A stretch of DNA of 12,829 nucleotides from Nitrospirota bacterium (GTDB lineage: Bacteria > Nitrospirota_A > Leptospirillia > Leptospirillales > Leptospirillaceae): assembly GCA_021802325.1 (NCBI GenBank), contig JAKAAM010000025.1:1-12829 (forward strand), read 5' to 3'. Within the stretch, counting starts at the first letter, position 1. Every line of letters starts with the position of its first letter. The notes below the pieces were generated by a model that saw nothing but the letters and a program-made list of their open reading frames with translations, was not told the DNA's origin and made no database searches. Shown here piece after piece: positions 6,885 through 11,910 of the stretch. Both the position numbers and the translations under genes were made by a program.

Positions 6885-8303
6885 CTATGCTTCGCTTGGA
6901 ACCGGGCTCGTCCGTGACGGGCGATCCGCATTCGAAGAACGGTGTACGGAGGAGGTATGACGAGGACCATTCCCAACGGGCTTGTCTCGCCGCCATTCAC
7001 TGCGACCGGATCCGCCGGCAGGGCGATCGGTTCGTCCACCCTGACGAAATCCCCCACGTCCCTCTCCCGGAGCGTCTGAGCGGAATGTGCGCTCTCCCCG
7101 GAAGCCTCCCGGGCGGGGTCCACCGCTGGAGCGGGGCCCGGATGAGCGGAAGGGGCGATCGCCTTTCGGCTGAGGAGGAGGCGACAGCGGTGAGACAGGA
7201 ACGGAGGATCCCAGGAGGCGTTCGATATCCCTCAAGAGATTGCGGTCGGCAGGATGGCAGAAAGAAATGGCCCGTCCTGAGCGTCCGGCGCGACCGGTGC
7301 GCCCGATCCGGTGAACGTAGTCTTCGGGGGACTGGGGAAGGTCATAGTTGACCACGCAGGTGACGGTATCAATGTCGAGTCCCCGGGCCGCCACATCGGT
7401 GGCCACAAGAATCCGGGTCTGGCCGGCGCGGAACTTGGAAAGAACCCGGTTCCTCTGAGACTGACTCTTGTCTCCGTGAAGGGCATCGCTCGGGAAGCCT
7501 TCTGCGAGAAGCTGGTTCGCCAGATCTTCCGCCCCTCTTTTTGTTCGCGTGAAGATGAGTGTCTGACCTTCGGTCGTCTGAGGTTCGGTGAGGATCGTTT
7601 TGAGCAGTCCCCACTTCTGGGCTCCGTGGCTGATGGTCACAACCTCCTGGTCAATGGAGACCGGCGGGGCGCTGGCCGTCTCAAGACGGATCAGGACGGG
7701 ATCCTTCTGGTAGGTTTTTGTCAGCATCTGGATGCGGGCAGGAAGGGTCGCCGTAAACAGGAGTGTCTGACGCTCGGGATGAAGGGCCTTGAGGATTGTC
7801 TCCACATCGGGAAGGAATCCCATGTCGAGCATCCGGTCGGCCTCATCGAGAACAACCGTGTGGACATGGGAGAGGTTGATGGTCCCCCGCTGCATGTGGT
7901 CAATGAGGCGTCCGGGGGTGGCAATCACCAGATCCCAGGGTCTGCGAAGAAAATCGATCTGGCGTCGCATGTCCGTTCCTCCGACGAGAAGAACGGTGCG
8001 GCTCCGGAGATATTTTCCGTATTCCCGAGCGGAGCGCTCGATCTGCCCTGCCAGCTCCCGGGTCGGGGAGAGGACGAGGATCTGGTGGCGTGTACGGTTT
8101 CCCTGGGCGCGCTTGTTCCGGTGGAGGGAGGGAAGAAGAAATCCTCCGGTCTTGCCGGAACCGGTCTGGGCCACTCCGAGTACATCCCGTCCCTCGATGA
8201 TCGGAGGAATGGTCTGTCTCTGGATGGGGGTGGGGGATTCGTGTTTGAGGTCGGACAGAGCGCGCAGAAGATCCGGATTGAGGCCAAGGGTCTCAAATGA
8301 CAT
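6885..8303 (-). CDS. rhlE: DEAD-box ATP-dependent RNA helicase (RhlE-like)
   Basis: The 472-residue protein carries the full DEAD-box set: FETLGL with the Q motif TPIQRQ (25-30), Walker A AQTGSGKT (45-52), PTRELAGQ (80-87), TPGRL (129-133), DEAD (153-156), TATLP (184-188; the family usually has SAT), LIFTRTKRG (249-257), ATDVAARGLD (301-310) and HRIGRTGRAGRSG (331-343). A disordered tail (370-472) is rich in Gly, Arg, Ser and Pro with RGG-like repeats, typical of RNA-annealing tails. The frame is open 21 codons further upstream, but ATG 8303 has AGGAG at ideal spacing and begins at the usual MSFETLGL. It likely acts in ribosome assembly, RNA decay or cold adaptation. It is transcribed from the promoter at 8603-8631 with a long leader. 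Confidence 0.95.
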   Translation of the reverse strand: MSFETLGLNPDLLRALSDLKHESPTPIQRQTIPPIIEGRDVLGVAQTGSGKTGGFLLPSLHRNKRAQGNRTRHQILVLSPTRELAGQIERSAREYGKYLRSRTVLLVGGTDMRRQIDFLRRPWDLVIATPGRLIDHMQRGTINLSHVHTVVLDEADRMLDMGFLPDVETILKALHPERQTLLFTATLPARIQMLTKTYQKDPVLIRLETASAPPVSIDQEVVTISHGAQKWGLLKTILTEPQTTEGQTLIFTRTKRGAEDLANQLLAEGFPSDALHGDKSQSQRNRVLSKFRAGQTRILVATDVAARGLDIDTVTCVVNYDLPQSPEDYVHRIGRTGRAGRSGRAISFCHPADRNLLRDIERLLGSSVPVSPLSPPPQPKGDRPFRSSGPRSSGGPRPGGFRGERTFRSDAPGEGRGGFRQGGRTDRPAGGSGRSEWRRDKPVGNGPRHTSSVHRSSNADRPSRTSPVPSEA

Positions 8304-8596
8304 TGTTGCTCCTAGCAGAATAAACGAACGTGAGTGTGACGGCGGGGATCCCGGGGAGGAATTCATGCTCCATGGTGGAGCGTTCCCGGCACCGCGGCGC
8401 CTCCGCCCGAAACAAAAAAACGGGGGGGTCGGACGCCGAAGGAACTGTTTTCTCCAACAGAGTGCCGGGAATGATCAGCGGGGGTTGAACAAGCGGTCGG
8501 ACACGAGTCCATCTGGCAGGGTCAAAACCTTGAATCCGGCGAATTCGGCGCATTCTTGCGCAGCGATACACAATCCACGATGCCCGACGTATATCA
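8304..8596 (-). promoter_or_regulatory. Long 5' leader of the RNA helicase gene
   Basis: This stretch has no convincing gene and should be the untranslated leader of the helicase transcript, about 290 bases if the upstream promoter is used. It contains small inverted repeats: GCTCCA/TGGAGC (8367-8381), CTGTT/AACAG (8445-8460) and CCCG/CGGG around an A-rich loop (8406-8424). Cold-induced RNA helicase genes in other bacteria have long structured leaders; whether this one is regulatory is inference. Confidence 0.45.
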
Positions 8597-8604
8597 ACGT
8601 TGAT
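8593..8604. promoter_or_regulatory. 12-base perfect palindrome at the helicase promoter start site
   Basis: ATCAACGTTGAT is fully self-complementary. It overlaps the -10 hexamer by two bases and covers the predicted transcription start. That position fits a repressor operator. The cognate regulator is unknown. Confidence 0.5.
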
Positions 8605-8631
8605 TATCCTTCGTGCAGTCCGGAAAGTCAA
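8603..8631 (-). promoter_or_regulatory. Sigma70-type promoter for the RNA helicase gene
   Basis: On the minus strand, TTGACT (8626-8631) and GATAAT (8603-8608) are separated by exactly 17 bases. Each matches consensus at five of six positions. The predicted start is near 8596. It is the only clear promoter found upstream of the helicase. Confidence 0.7.
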
Positions 8632-8804
8632 GAAGAATTTGGGGCCGGGGGGAGAACGGGGGTGATCCTTCAGGGAAAATGGAGTGAAGCAGCCGTTCCT
8701 ATCACGAGAAAACAATGACTTAAGGGGGTTGATCATGAGGGGAGACGAACGCGTGGCCCGGTCAGATCCTCCATGAAGAGGGGGCTGGATCGGGAAAGGA
8801 AGAG
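8632..8804. other. Intergenic stretch without recognised gene
   Basis: This is the gap between the helicase promoter and the terminator of the Spy-like gene. Open frames cross it on both strands, but none has a family motif. I see no strong repeat here. Confidence 0.4.
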
Positions 8805-8831
8805 TGCAGGACGGGGATGTCCCGTCCTGCA
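8805..8831 (-). terminator. Intrinsic terminator of the Spy/CpxP-like gene
   Basis: A perfect 11-bp stem TGCAGGACGGG / CCCGTCCTGCA with a 5-base loop lies 8 bases past the stop of the gene at 8840-9331. On the minus strand it is followed by CTCTTCCTTTCC, a T-rich though interrupted tract. Confidence 0.75.
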
Positions 8832-8839
8832 GGGGTGGG

Positions 8840-9331
8840 CTATTTGAGTGAGGAAAGCTTTTTGAGCTGGGCTGCCGTAAGAACCTTGGCGGCATTGAGA
8901 TGGCCTGTCAGATGATCCGCGGTTGCCTGAGCCATGAGCCAGGCAATGTTGTGAAGATCCTTGTGGAGCTTCTTGGGGTCTGCCTGGCTTTTTTCAGCCA
9001 TGGCGAGATAGGCGGCGCGCTGGGCATTGATCTTCTTGAACTGCGCAAGCGAGCGGGCCAGCATATGGCGACGAATGACCTTAAGGTGCTTGATCTGTGT
9101 TCCCGTCAGGCCGAGCTCCTTGGCATGAGAGAGGATAAAGGTCACTCCCGGATGGTTCTTGAAGACTTGGGGGAGGAGAAAGTCCTTTCCGGCCTGGGAG
9201 CGAAAGTCGTTGAACATCTTTGCAGTTTTTGCCCCCGTGAGCGGGGGGAGATTGTCGGCATGAGAGATGACAGGTGTGGCGGATATGAGGAGAGCAGAAA
9301 AAAGAGGGAGAATGAGAGCCTTTTTTATCAT
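8840..9331 (-). CDS. Periplasmic Spy/CpxP-like LTxxQ protein
   Basis: The 163-residue precursor starts at ATG 9331, with AGGAG about seven bases upstream; the longer open frame adds an implausible N-terminus. Residues 1-25 form a signal peptide: MIKK, a hydrophobic core, and a likely cleavage after SHA. The mature part is Lys-rich, almost wholly helical and cysteine-free. It has two LTxxQ motifs, LTGTQ (75-79) and LTAAQ (151-155), the hallmark of the Spy/CpxP family. Those proteins are ATP-independent periplasmic chaperones or envelope-stress and metal sensors. An extracytoplasmic protective role would suit a metal-rich acidic habitat, but that is inference. It has its own promoter (9397-9425) and terminator (8805-8831), so it is probably monocistronic. 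Confidence 0.82.
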   Translation of the reverse strand: MIKKALILPLFSALLISATPVISHADNLPPLTGAKTAKMFNDFRSQAGKDFLLPQVFKNHPGVTFILSHAKELGLTGTQIKHLKVIRRHMLARSLAQFKKINAQRAAYLAMAEKSQADPKKLHKDLHNIAWLMAQATADHLTGHLNAAKVLTAAQLKKLSSLK

Positions 9332-9396
9332 GAGACGCTCCTTCCAAGGATAATGTGAATTTTTCAGGAATAAGAACGATCGGTGTGGTCGATTTG

Positions 9397-9425
9397 ATTC
9401 TAGTGGAGGGACAGTGCGAAGACAA
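9397..9425 (-). promoter_or_regulatory. Promoter of the Spy/CpxP-like gene
   Basis: TTGTCT (9420-9425) and TAGAAT (9397-9402) on the minus strand are spaced by 17 bases. The start is expected near 9390, giving a leader of about 60 bases. The -35 lies in the T-rich tail of the preceding terminator. Confidence 0.55.
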
Positions 9426-9430
9426 GAGAA

Positions 9431-9463
9431 GCAGGAACGACCTCCTGAAAGGTCATCTCCTGC
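9431..9463 (-). terminator. Intrinsic terminator of the cytochrome c gene
   Basis: An interrupted hairpin lies past the cytochrome stop: outer arms GCAGGA (9431-9436) / TCCTGC (9458-9463), inner arms GACCT (9439-9443) / AGGTC (9450-9454). On the minus strand TTCTCTTGTCTT follows. Confidence 0.6.
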
Positions 9464-9488
9464 CCCCCGTCTGATGGGAAACCATGAT

Positions 9489-9818
9489 TTACTTCGTGGC
9501 AAGGACCCACTTGGCAACCGCTTCGGCCTGGTCCATGGACATTCCAGGGTGCGGTGGCATCATCACGCCTCCGGTGACATCATTCCAGTGTCCGTTTCCG
9601 CCGGCGATGATCTTTTTCGCCAGCATTTCGTCGGCACCTTTCTGTCCCCGGTACTTGTCGGCCACCATCTTGAAGGAGGGACCGACCATTTTAGTGTCGA
9701 CGGAGTGGCAGGCGAAACAGCCATTGGCATTGATCAGATCCTTGACGCTGGTGGCATAAGAGGTGGAGGAGAGAGCGAGAATGGAAAGAATTCCCAGTGA
9801 AATGGTGAGCTTTTTCAT
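9489..9818 (-). CDS. Small periplasmic class-I cytochrome c (c551/c552-like)
   Basis: The 109-residue precursor has a signal peptide (1-22, MKKLTISLGIL..., cleavage probably after SYA). A mature domain of about 87 residues follows. The haem-binding motif CFACH is at 34-38, with Cys34, Cys37 and proximal His38; the distal ligand is most likely Met87 in the MMPPHPG segment, as in bacterial c551/c552 proteins. VGPSFKMVADKYRG (45-58) is also typical. The protein would shuttle single electrons in the periplasm, for instance between an iron- or metal-oxidising system and a terminal oxidase, but no partner gene is in the window. The start has only a weak Shine-Dalgarno (GGGAAG about 10 bases upstream). 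A strong promoter and a stem-loop lie in its 170-base leader. Confidence 0.92.
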   Translation of the reverse strand: MKKLTISLGILSILALSSTSYATSVKDLINANGCFACHSVDTKMVGPSFKMVADKYRGQKGADEMLAKKIIAGGNGHWNDVTGGVMMPPHPGMSMDQAEAVAKWVLATK

Positions 9819-9940
9819 CGTTGTTGCGCTTCCCGTCTCCTCTTTCTTTGAAGGGGAAAAGGTGCGCTCTCCTTTCTGGAATGGGTCAGGGGCCTTTCAC
9901 CCTCTCGGTCCGAAAGATTCCGGCTCTGCCAGGCAGTCAC

Positions 9941-9974
9941 CTTCGAAGAGGAAAGAAAACTTTTCCTCTCGAAG
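9941..9974 (-). promoter_or_regulatory. Strong stem-loop in the cytochrome c 5' leader
   Basis: Arms CTTCGA-A-GAGGAAA (9941-9954) and TTTCCTCTCGAAG (9962-9974) pair over 13 bp with one bulged base and a 7-base loop. It sits about 15 bases after the predicted transcription start. Neither strand has a T-run after it, so it is not a terminator. A 5' stabilising or regulatory element is likely. Confidence 0.65.
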
Positions 9975-9995
9975 CTGAAACTGGCTTGCATCTTC

Positions 9996-10023
9996 ATTAT
10001 AGCCCTGCATGGAGAAATGGCAA
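9996..10023 (-). promoter_or_regulatory. Promoter of the cytochrome c gene
   Basis: On the minus strand, TTGCCA (10018-10023) is followed after 16 bases by a perfect TATAAT (9996-10001). Expected start near 9989, about 170 bases before the cytochrome ATG. This is the best -10 element in the window and suggests high expression. Confidence 0.75.
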
Positions 10024-10099
10024 TATCACGATTATGGTTTTTTTGTTAATAGTAATAGGTTATTTGCTGGTCATTGCGTCGCTCTTCGACGTTTCCTGT

Positions 10100-10153
10100 C
10101 TGCCAAGATGAGGTCTTCCAAAAAAATCGTTCGGTTTGTTTTTCACTTGGCAG
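10100..10153. repeat. Nested inverted repeats between cytochrome c and HIT genes
   Basis: The outer 8-base arms CTGCCAAG (10100-10107) / CTTGGCAG (10146-10153) enclose an inner A/T-rich stem, 10120-10143, with an A7 run and a T5 run around CGTTCG. The inner stem gives a T-run on either strand, so a weak bidirectional terminator for the HIT gene is possible. The low GC of the inner stem argues against a strong one. Confidence 0.4.
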
Positions 10154-10212
10154 GGGGCTTCTTCTGCTTTCCTGGGCACTCTTCGCCCATCCTTCCGGGA
10201 GAGGGCTGACGG

Positions 10213-10719
10213 CTATCTCCTTTCGTCGGAGCGTTCCTGCCCGCTGTCTGAGAGCTCGCTTGAGGTCCCTGATGCCGTCTTCATCCGTATGATCAGCTCC
10301 TCAACGGATTTTGACGGGGAGCTGACGGCCAGCCGCTCCCTCCATCGCTGGAAGATCCTTGTTCCGTCCGGAAGTCCATCGGTGAAGACTTCGCGATCCT
10401 CGATCATGAAATCCGTTCGCGGAAAGAGATGGATGTGCAGGTGGGGGAGAACCTCTCCAAAGCTCAAGGTGTAAATCTTCCGAACTCCGGGAATTTTGAG
10501 GATTTCCCTCGTCGCGTGGGACTGTAGTCGGGCCAGATCCCCTAACTCGGAGTCATGAAGCTCGCCTGCATGTTCCACATGGCGAGTCGGGGCGACGACC
10601 AGATATCCCGGCAGGTCGATGCCAGACATGTGGTAGAGAAGGGCGTGAGATGTCTTCCAAAGGGTCATGGAATCGGGTGACGACCGGATGCGATCGCAGA
10701 GGCTGCAGGAATCGGACAT
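10213..10719 (-). CDS. HIT-family (histidine triad) nucleotide-binding hydrolase/transferase
   Basis: The 168-residue protein has the histidine triad HLHIHLF (93-99), whose middle region binds and cleaves nucleotide phosphates. Upstream are the usual helix/strand elements, including LPGYLVVAPTRHVEH (36-50). The N-terminus carries CSLC (5-8); in many HIT proteins such a CxxC pair and a His bind a structural zinc. Substrates in the family include dinucleoside polyphosphates and AMP-linked amides; which applies here is not visible. The tail after residue 130 is helical then Ser-rich and charged. The open frame extends 28 codons upstream, but ATG 10719 has AGAGG at good spacing and starts directly before the CxxC. 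Confidence 0.9.
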   Translation of the reverse strand: MSDSCSLCDRIRSSPDSMTLWKTSHALLYHMSGIDLPGYLVVAPTRHVEHAGELHDSELGDLARLQSHATREILKIPGVRKIYTLSFGEVLPHLHIHLFPRTDFMIEDREVFTDGLPDGTRIFQRWRERLAVSSPSKSVEELIIRMKTASGTSSELSDSGQERSDERR

Positions 10720-10736
10720 GATGAATCCTCTGGTAA

Positions 10737-10753
10737 GCCCTCGTTCCGAGGGC
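10737..10753 (-). promoter_or_regulatory. Hairpin just upstream of the HIT ribosome-binding site
   Basis: A perfect 7-bp stem GCCCTCG / CGAGGGC with a 3-base loop ends about 7 bases before the AGAGG of the HIT gene. There is no T-run after it. Upstream on the same strand TTGACG (10785-10790) could be a -35, but its -10 is poor. A second small stem TGGGT/ACCCA lies between. Confidence 0.5.
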
Positions 10754-10833
10754 AATTCGATTTTTCTTGGGTAAAGAAAACCCACGTCAAGCGAGGGTCT
10801 CAAGAAGTTTGAACATTCCGGAAAGAAACAAAA

Positions 10834-10872
10834 GCCTCCTGACTTGAACCGCTCGGAGTTGCGAAAGGAGGC
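10834..10872. promoter_or_regulatory. Inverted repeat that can mask a Shine-Dalgarno (+) or act as terminator (-)
   Basis: Arms GCCTCCT (10834-10840) and AGGAGGC (10866-10872) are perfectly complementary with 25 bases between. On the plus strand the right arm contains the AGGAGG ribosome-binding site of the ORF starting at 10876, so pairing would block translation. On the minus strand the stem is followed by TTTTGTTTCTTT, which fits an intrinsic terminator. A second hairpin GGCATAA/TTATGCC (10870-10900) shares three bases with it, so the two cannot form fully together. Confidence 0.6.
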
Positions 10873-10875
10873 ATA

Positions 10876-11052
10876 ATGGGAAACGAGGAAAGCTTATGCC
10901 ATACGAGGCGGGATTGTAAATGCGGCAAAACAGGGGTTCCAAAATACCGGCGAAAAATGTTTGATGGACATTGGGCAGAGAGCTTGCGGAAATGTTTTCT
11001 GCCTTGTCGGCTCGATGAGCTGATGCGAAGGAGAGAGTATGCGCGTATTTGA
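10876..11052 (+). CDS. Small Cys- and Arg/Lys-rich protein, 58 residues, unrecognised
   Basis: I do not recognise this protein. ATG 10876 is preceded by a perfect AGGAGG (10866-10871) with a 4-base spacer, the best ribosome-binding site in the interval. The 58 residues contain five Cys: C8, C14 and C16 in CHTRRDCKCGK, then C40 and C44 in CFLPC. They also have 15 Arg/Lys. The Cys spacing resembles a small metal-binding site (zinc or Fe-S), with a basic helix (45-57) behind it; this is inference. There is no signal peptide or membrane segment. It lies alone, divergent from the HIT gene and upstream of the MarR gene in the same direction. No clear promoter was found in front of it. Confidence 0.45.
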   Translation: MGNEESLCHTRRDCKCGKTGVPKYRRKMFDGHWAESLRKCFLPCRLDELMRRREYARI

Positions 11053-11189
11053 GGGAGGAATGATCTTTTGAATTTGGCGCTTTGAACGGCCCACACTCAA
11101 ATGGACGAAGCGCACCACTCTCGGGGAATGACTCCCTCCGGGCGAATTTTTGAATGACTTTTCGATCGTAATCCGAAAGGGCGACAAGG

Positions 11190-11219
11190 AAAAACCGCCT
11201 TTAATCGCTTACAAAGGCG
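11190..11219 (-). terminator. Intrinsic terminator of a minus-strand small transcript
   Basis: On the minus strand CGCCTTT (11219-11213) pairs with AAAGGCG (11202-11196) around a 10-base loop, followed by GTTTTTCC. All upstream minus-strand sequence to the window's right edge lacks an annotated minus gene, so this terminator implies an unlisted short transcript. Confidence 0.7.
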
Positions 11220-11263
11220 TGTGAGGCTGTTCTTCCAGATGGCTCGTGGGTTCGGAGATTCAT
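11201..11263 (-). CDS. Candidate 20-codon micropeptide or leader peptide
   Basis: The ORF MNLRTHEPSGRTASHAFVSD begins at ATG 11263, nine bases after AAGGAG, and its TAA (11203-11201) lies inside the terminator hairpin at 11190-11219. A promoter candidate sits at 11312-11339. The whole unit of promoter, ribosome-binding site, ORF and terminator spans only about 150 bases. The GGAGAT of the ribosome-binding site can pair with ATCTCC in codons 2-4, placing the ATG in the hairpin loop. The peptide has no recognised family and no run of one amino acid as in classical attenuation leaders. It could instead be a non-coding RNA with a chance ORF. Confidence 0.35.
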   Translation of the reverse strand: MNLRTHEPSGRTASHAFVSD

Positions 11264-11289
11264 TCCTGCGATCTCCTTGGGTGGAAGAA
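11230..11289 (-). ncRNA. Structured RNA candidate: nested stems around the micropeptide start
   Basis: An 8-bp outer stem TTCTTCCA (11230-11237) / TGGAAGAA (11282-11289) encloses a 6-bp inner stem GGAGAT (11254-11259) / ATCTCC (11271-11276) with an 11-base loop. Together with the terminator just downstream this gives a compact, folded transcript of about 115 bases. I cannot match it to a known riboswitch or small-RNA family by eye. Confidence 0.4.
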
Positions 11290-11311
11290 AAAAAGCGCAT
11301 TGGGTTCCCTT

Positions 11312-11339
11312 TTAATAGCGTAACGAATGGAAACGTTAA
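11312..11339 (-). promoter_or_regulatory. Weak promoter candidate for the minus-strand small transcript
   Basis: TTAACG (11334-11339) and TATTAA (11312-11317), 16 bases apart on the minus strand, match consensus at four of six positions each. Start expected near 11305. The -35 overlaps one arm of TAACG/CGTTA (11321-11338); a second small repeat CTCAT/ATGAG is at 11341-11355. Both could be operator half-sites. Confidence 0.3.
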
Positions 11340-11355
11340 TCTCATTACATATGAG

Positions 11356-11384
11356 CTGTCCATGTTCGAATTTTCTAGTATGAT
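11356..11384 (+). promoter_or_regulatory. Weak promoter candidate for the MarR-like gene
   Basis: TATGAT (11379-11384) is a good -10. The -35 at 17 bases, CTGTCC (11356-11361), is poor, which would suit an activated or regulated promoter. The start would fall near 11391, divergent from the minus-strand promoter at 11312-11339. Confidence 0.3.
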
Positions 11385-11407
11385 GGGGGCATGAAAGAAA
11401 GAGCCCC
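11385..11407 (+). repeat. Hairpin at the start of the MarR leader
   Basis: GGGGGC (11385-11390) / GCCCCC (11402-11407) form a 6-bp all-GC stem with an 11-base purine-rich loop, directly after the -10 candidate. No T-run follows it. Confidence 0.5.
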
Positions 11408-11439
11408 CGAGTTCTGAAGGCAGCAGGCAGATCCCTATA

Positions 11440-11874
11440 ATGAAAGAGGTAGACACCCCTCTACGCTTCTGGCTGCTCACTCTTTTCTGGATGTGGGACC
11501 TGCTTTTGTCCGATGGGAGGAGGCTCTATGGAGCGATCCGGATTTACCCCGAAGCGACCCACCTGATGGGCATTCTCTACGAATGCGGGCCGATGATGAT
11601 GCGCAGTCTGCGGGACCACTCTCCCACAGACCGTCGGGCCAGCATTGTCGAGCCGACCCCGAAGGCGGAGGATGAGTTTTGTTCCGAAAACTGTTCGGCC
11701 TTTAAGGATCGGGTCTCACGCATCTTCGATGTCTTTTCCGAGAAGGAGCAGGAACAGTTTCTCGACTTTCTTCTCAGAATGAGGACCGTGATGATCGAGC
11801 CTGAGATCCTCGATGAAAAATCCCGGACCATCGATGCAGGAAACCCATGGGAGCCAATCATTGCCAATGAGTAG
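11440..11874 (+). CDS. MarR-like transcription regulator lacking the recognition helix
   Basis: The 144-residue protein is MarR-like on two separate blocks. Residues 7-57 fit helices 1-3 (RFWLLTLFWMWDLLL..., then HLMGILYECGPMMMRSL). Residues 61-115 fit the wing and dimer helices (SPTDRRASIVEPTPKAEDEF, then a coiled C-terminal helix). The roughly 25-30 residues normally between these blocks, holding the DNA-recognition helix and first wing strand, are absent, and the reading frame stays open across the junction (about 11608-11622). No other frame at the junction codes for them. The product may dimerise but should not bind DNA normally: a decaying gene, a dominant-negative form, or a divergent family. 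The Shine-Dalgarno is weak. Cys8x-type sensing residues are C81 and C85 (CSENC). Confidence 0.65.
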   Translation: MKEVDTPLRFWLLTLFWMWDLLLSDGRRLYGAIRIYPEATHLMGILYECGPMMMRSLRDHSPTDRRASIVEPTPKAEDEFCSENCSAFKDRVSRIFDVFSEKEQEQFLDFLLRMRTVMIEPEILDEKSRTIDAGNPWEPIIANE

Positions 11875-11910
11875 TCCGATCCCTCTGCCTCAGGTCCCAT
11901 AGAGTCGACA

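Noticed and set aside
7311..8300. Long plus-strand frame of 329 codons opposite the helicase gene
   Set aside because: It is the complement of a complete DEAD-box gene; the translation has no domain.
8304..8366. Upstream extension of the helicase by 21 residues
   Set aside because: ATG 8303 has a clear Shine-Dalgarno and the conserved MSFETLGL start. The extension is Ser/Pro-rich without a site of its own.
8365..8718. Plus-strand ORF of 117 codons with GGAGGA four bases before ATG 8365
   Set aside because: It lies antisense to the helicase leader and crosses its strong promoter. The predicted protein is low-complexity Arg/Gly/Ser with no domain. Kept out as probable chance.
10850..10872. 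tRNA T-arm-like GGTTCAAGTC on the minus strand
   Set aside because: The flanking bases do not form the 5-bp T-stem and no acceptor, D or anticodon arms were found.
10913..10942. Minus-strand promoter-like pair TTGGAA and TACAAT with an 18-base spacer
   Set aside because: It could drive a short transcript ending at the 10834-10872 stem, but the -35 is poor and it lies inside the 58-codon ORF. Noted only as an alternative reading.
10800..11187. Two minus-strand frames of about 97 codons between HIT and MarR genes
   Set aside because: No ribosome-binding site, no motif, odd composition, and overlap with the better supported plus-strand 58-codon ORF.
11281..11320. Stretch resembling a cobalamin-riboswitch box (AAAAGGGAA on the minus strand)
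   Set aside because: The other conserved cobalamin elements and a cobalamin-related gene downstream are missing.
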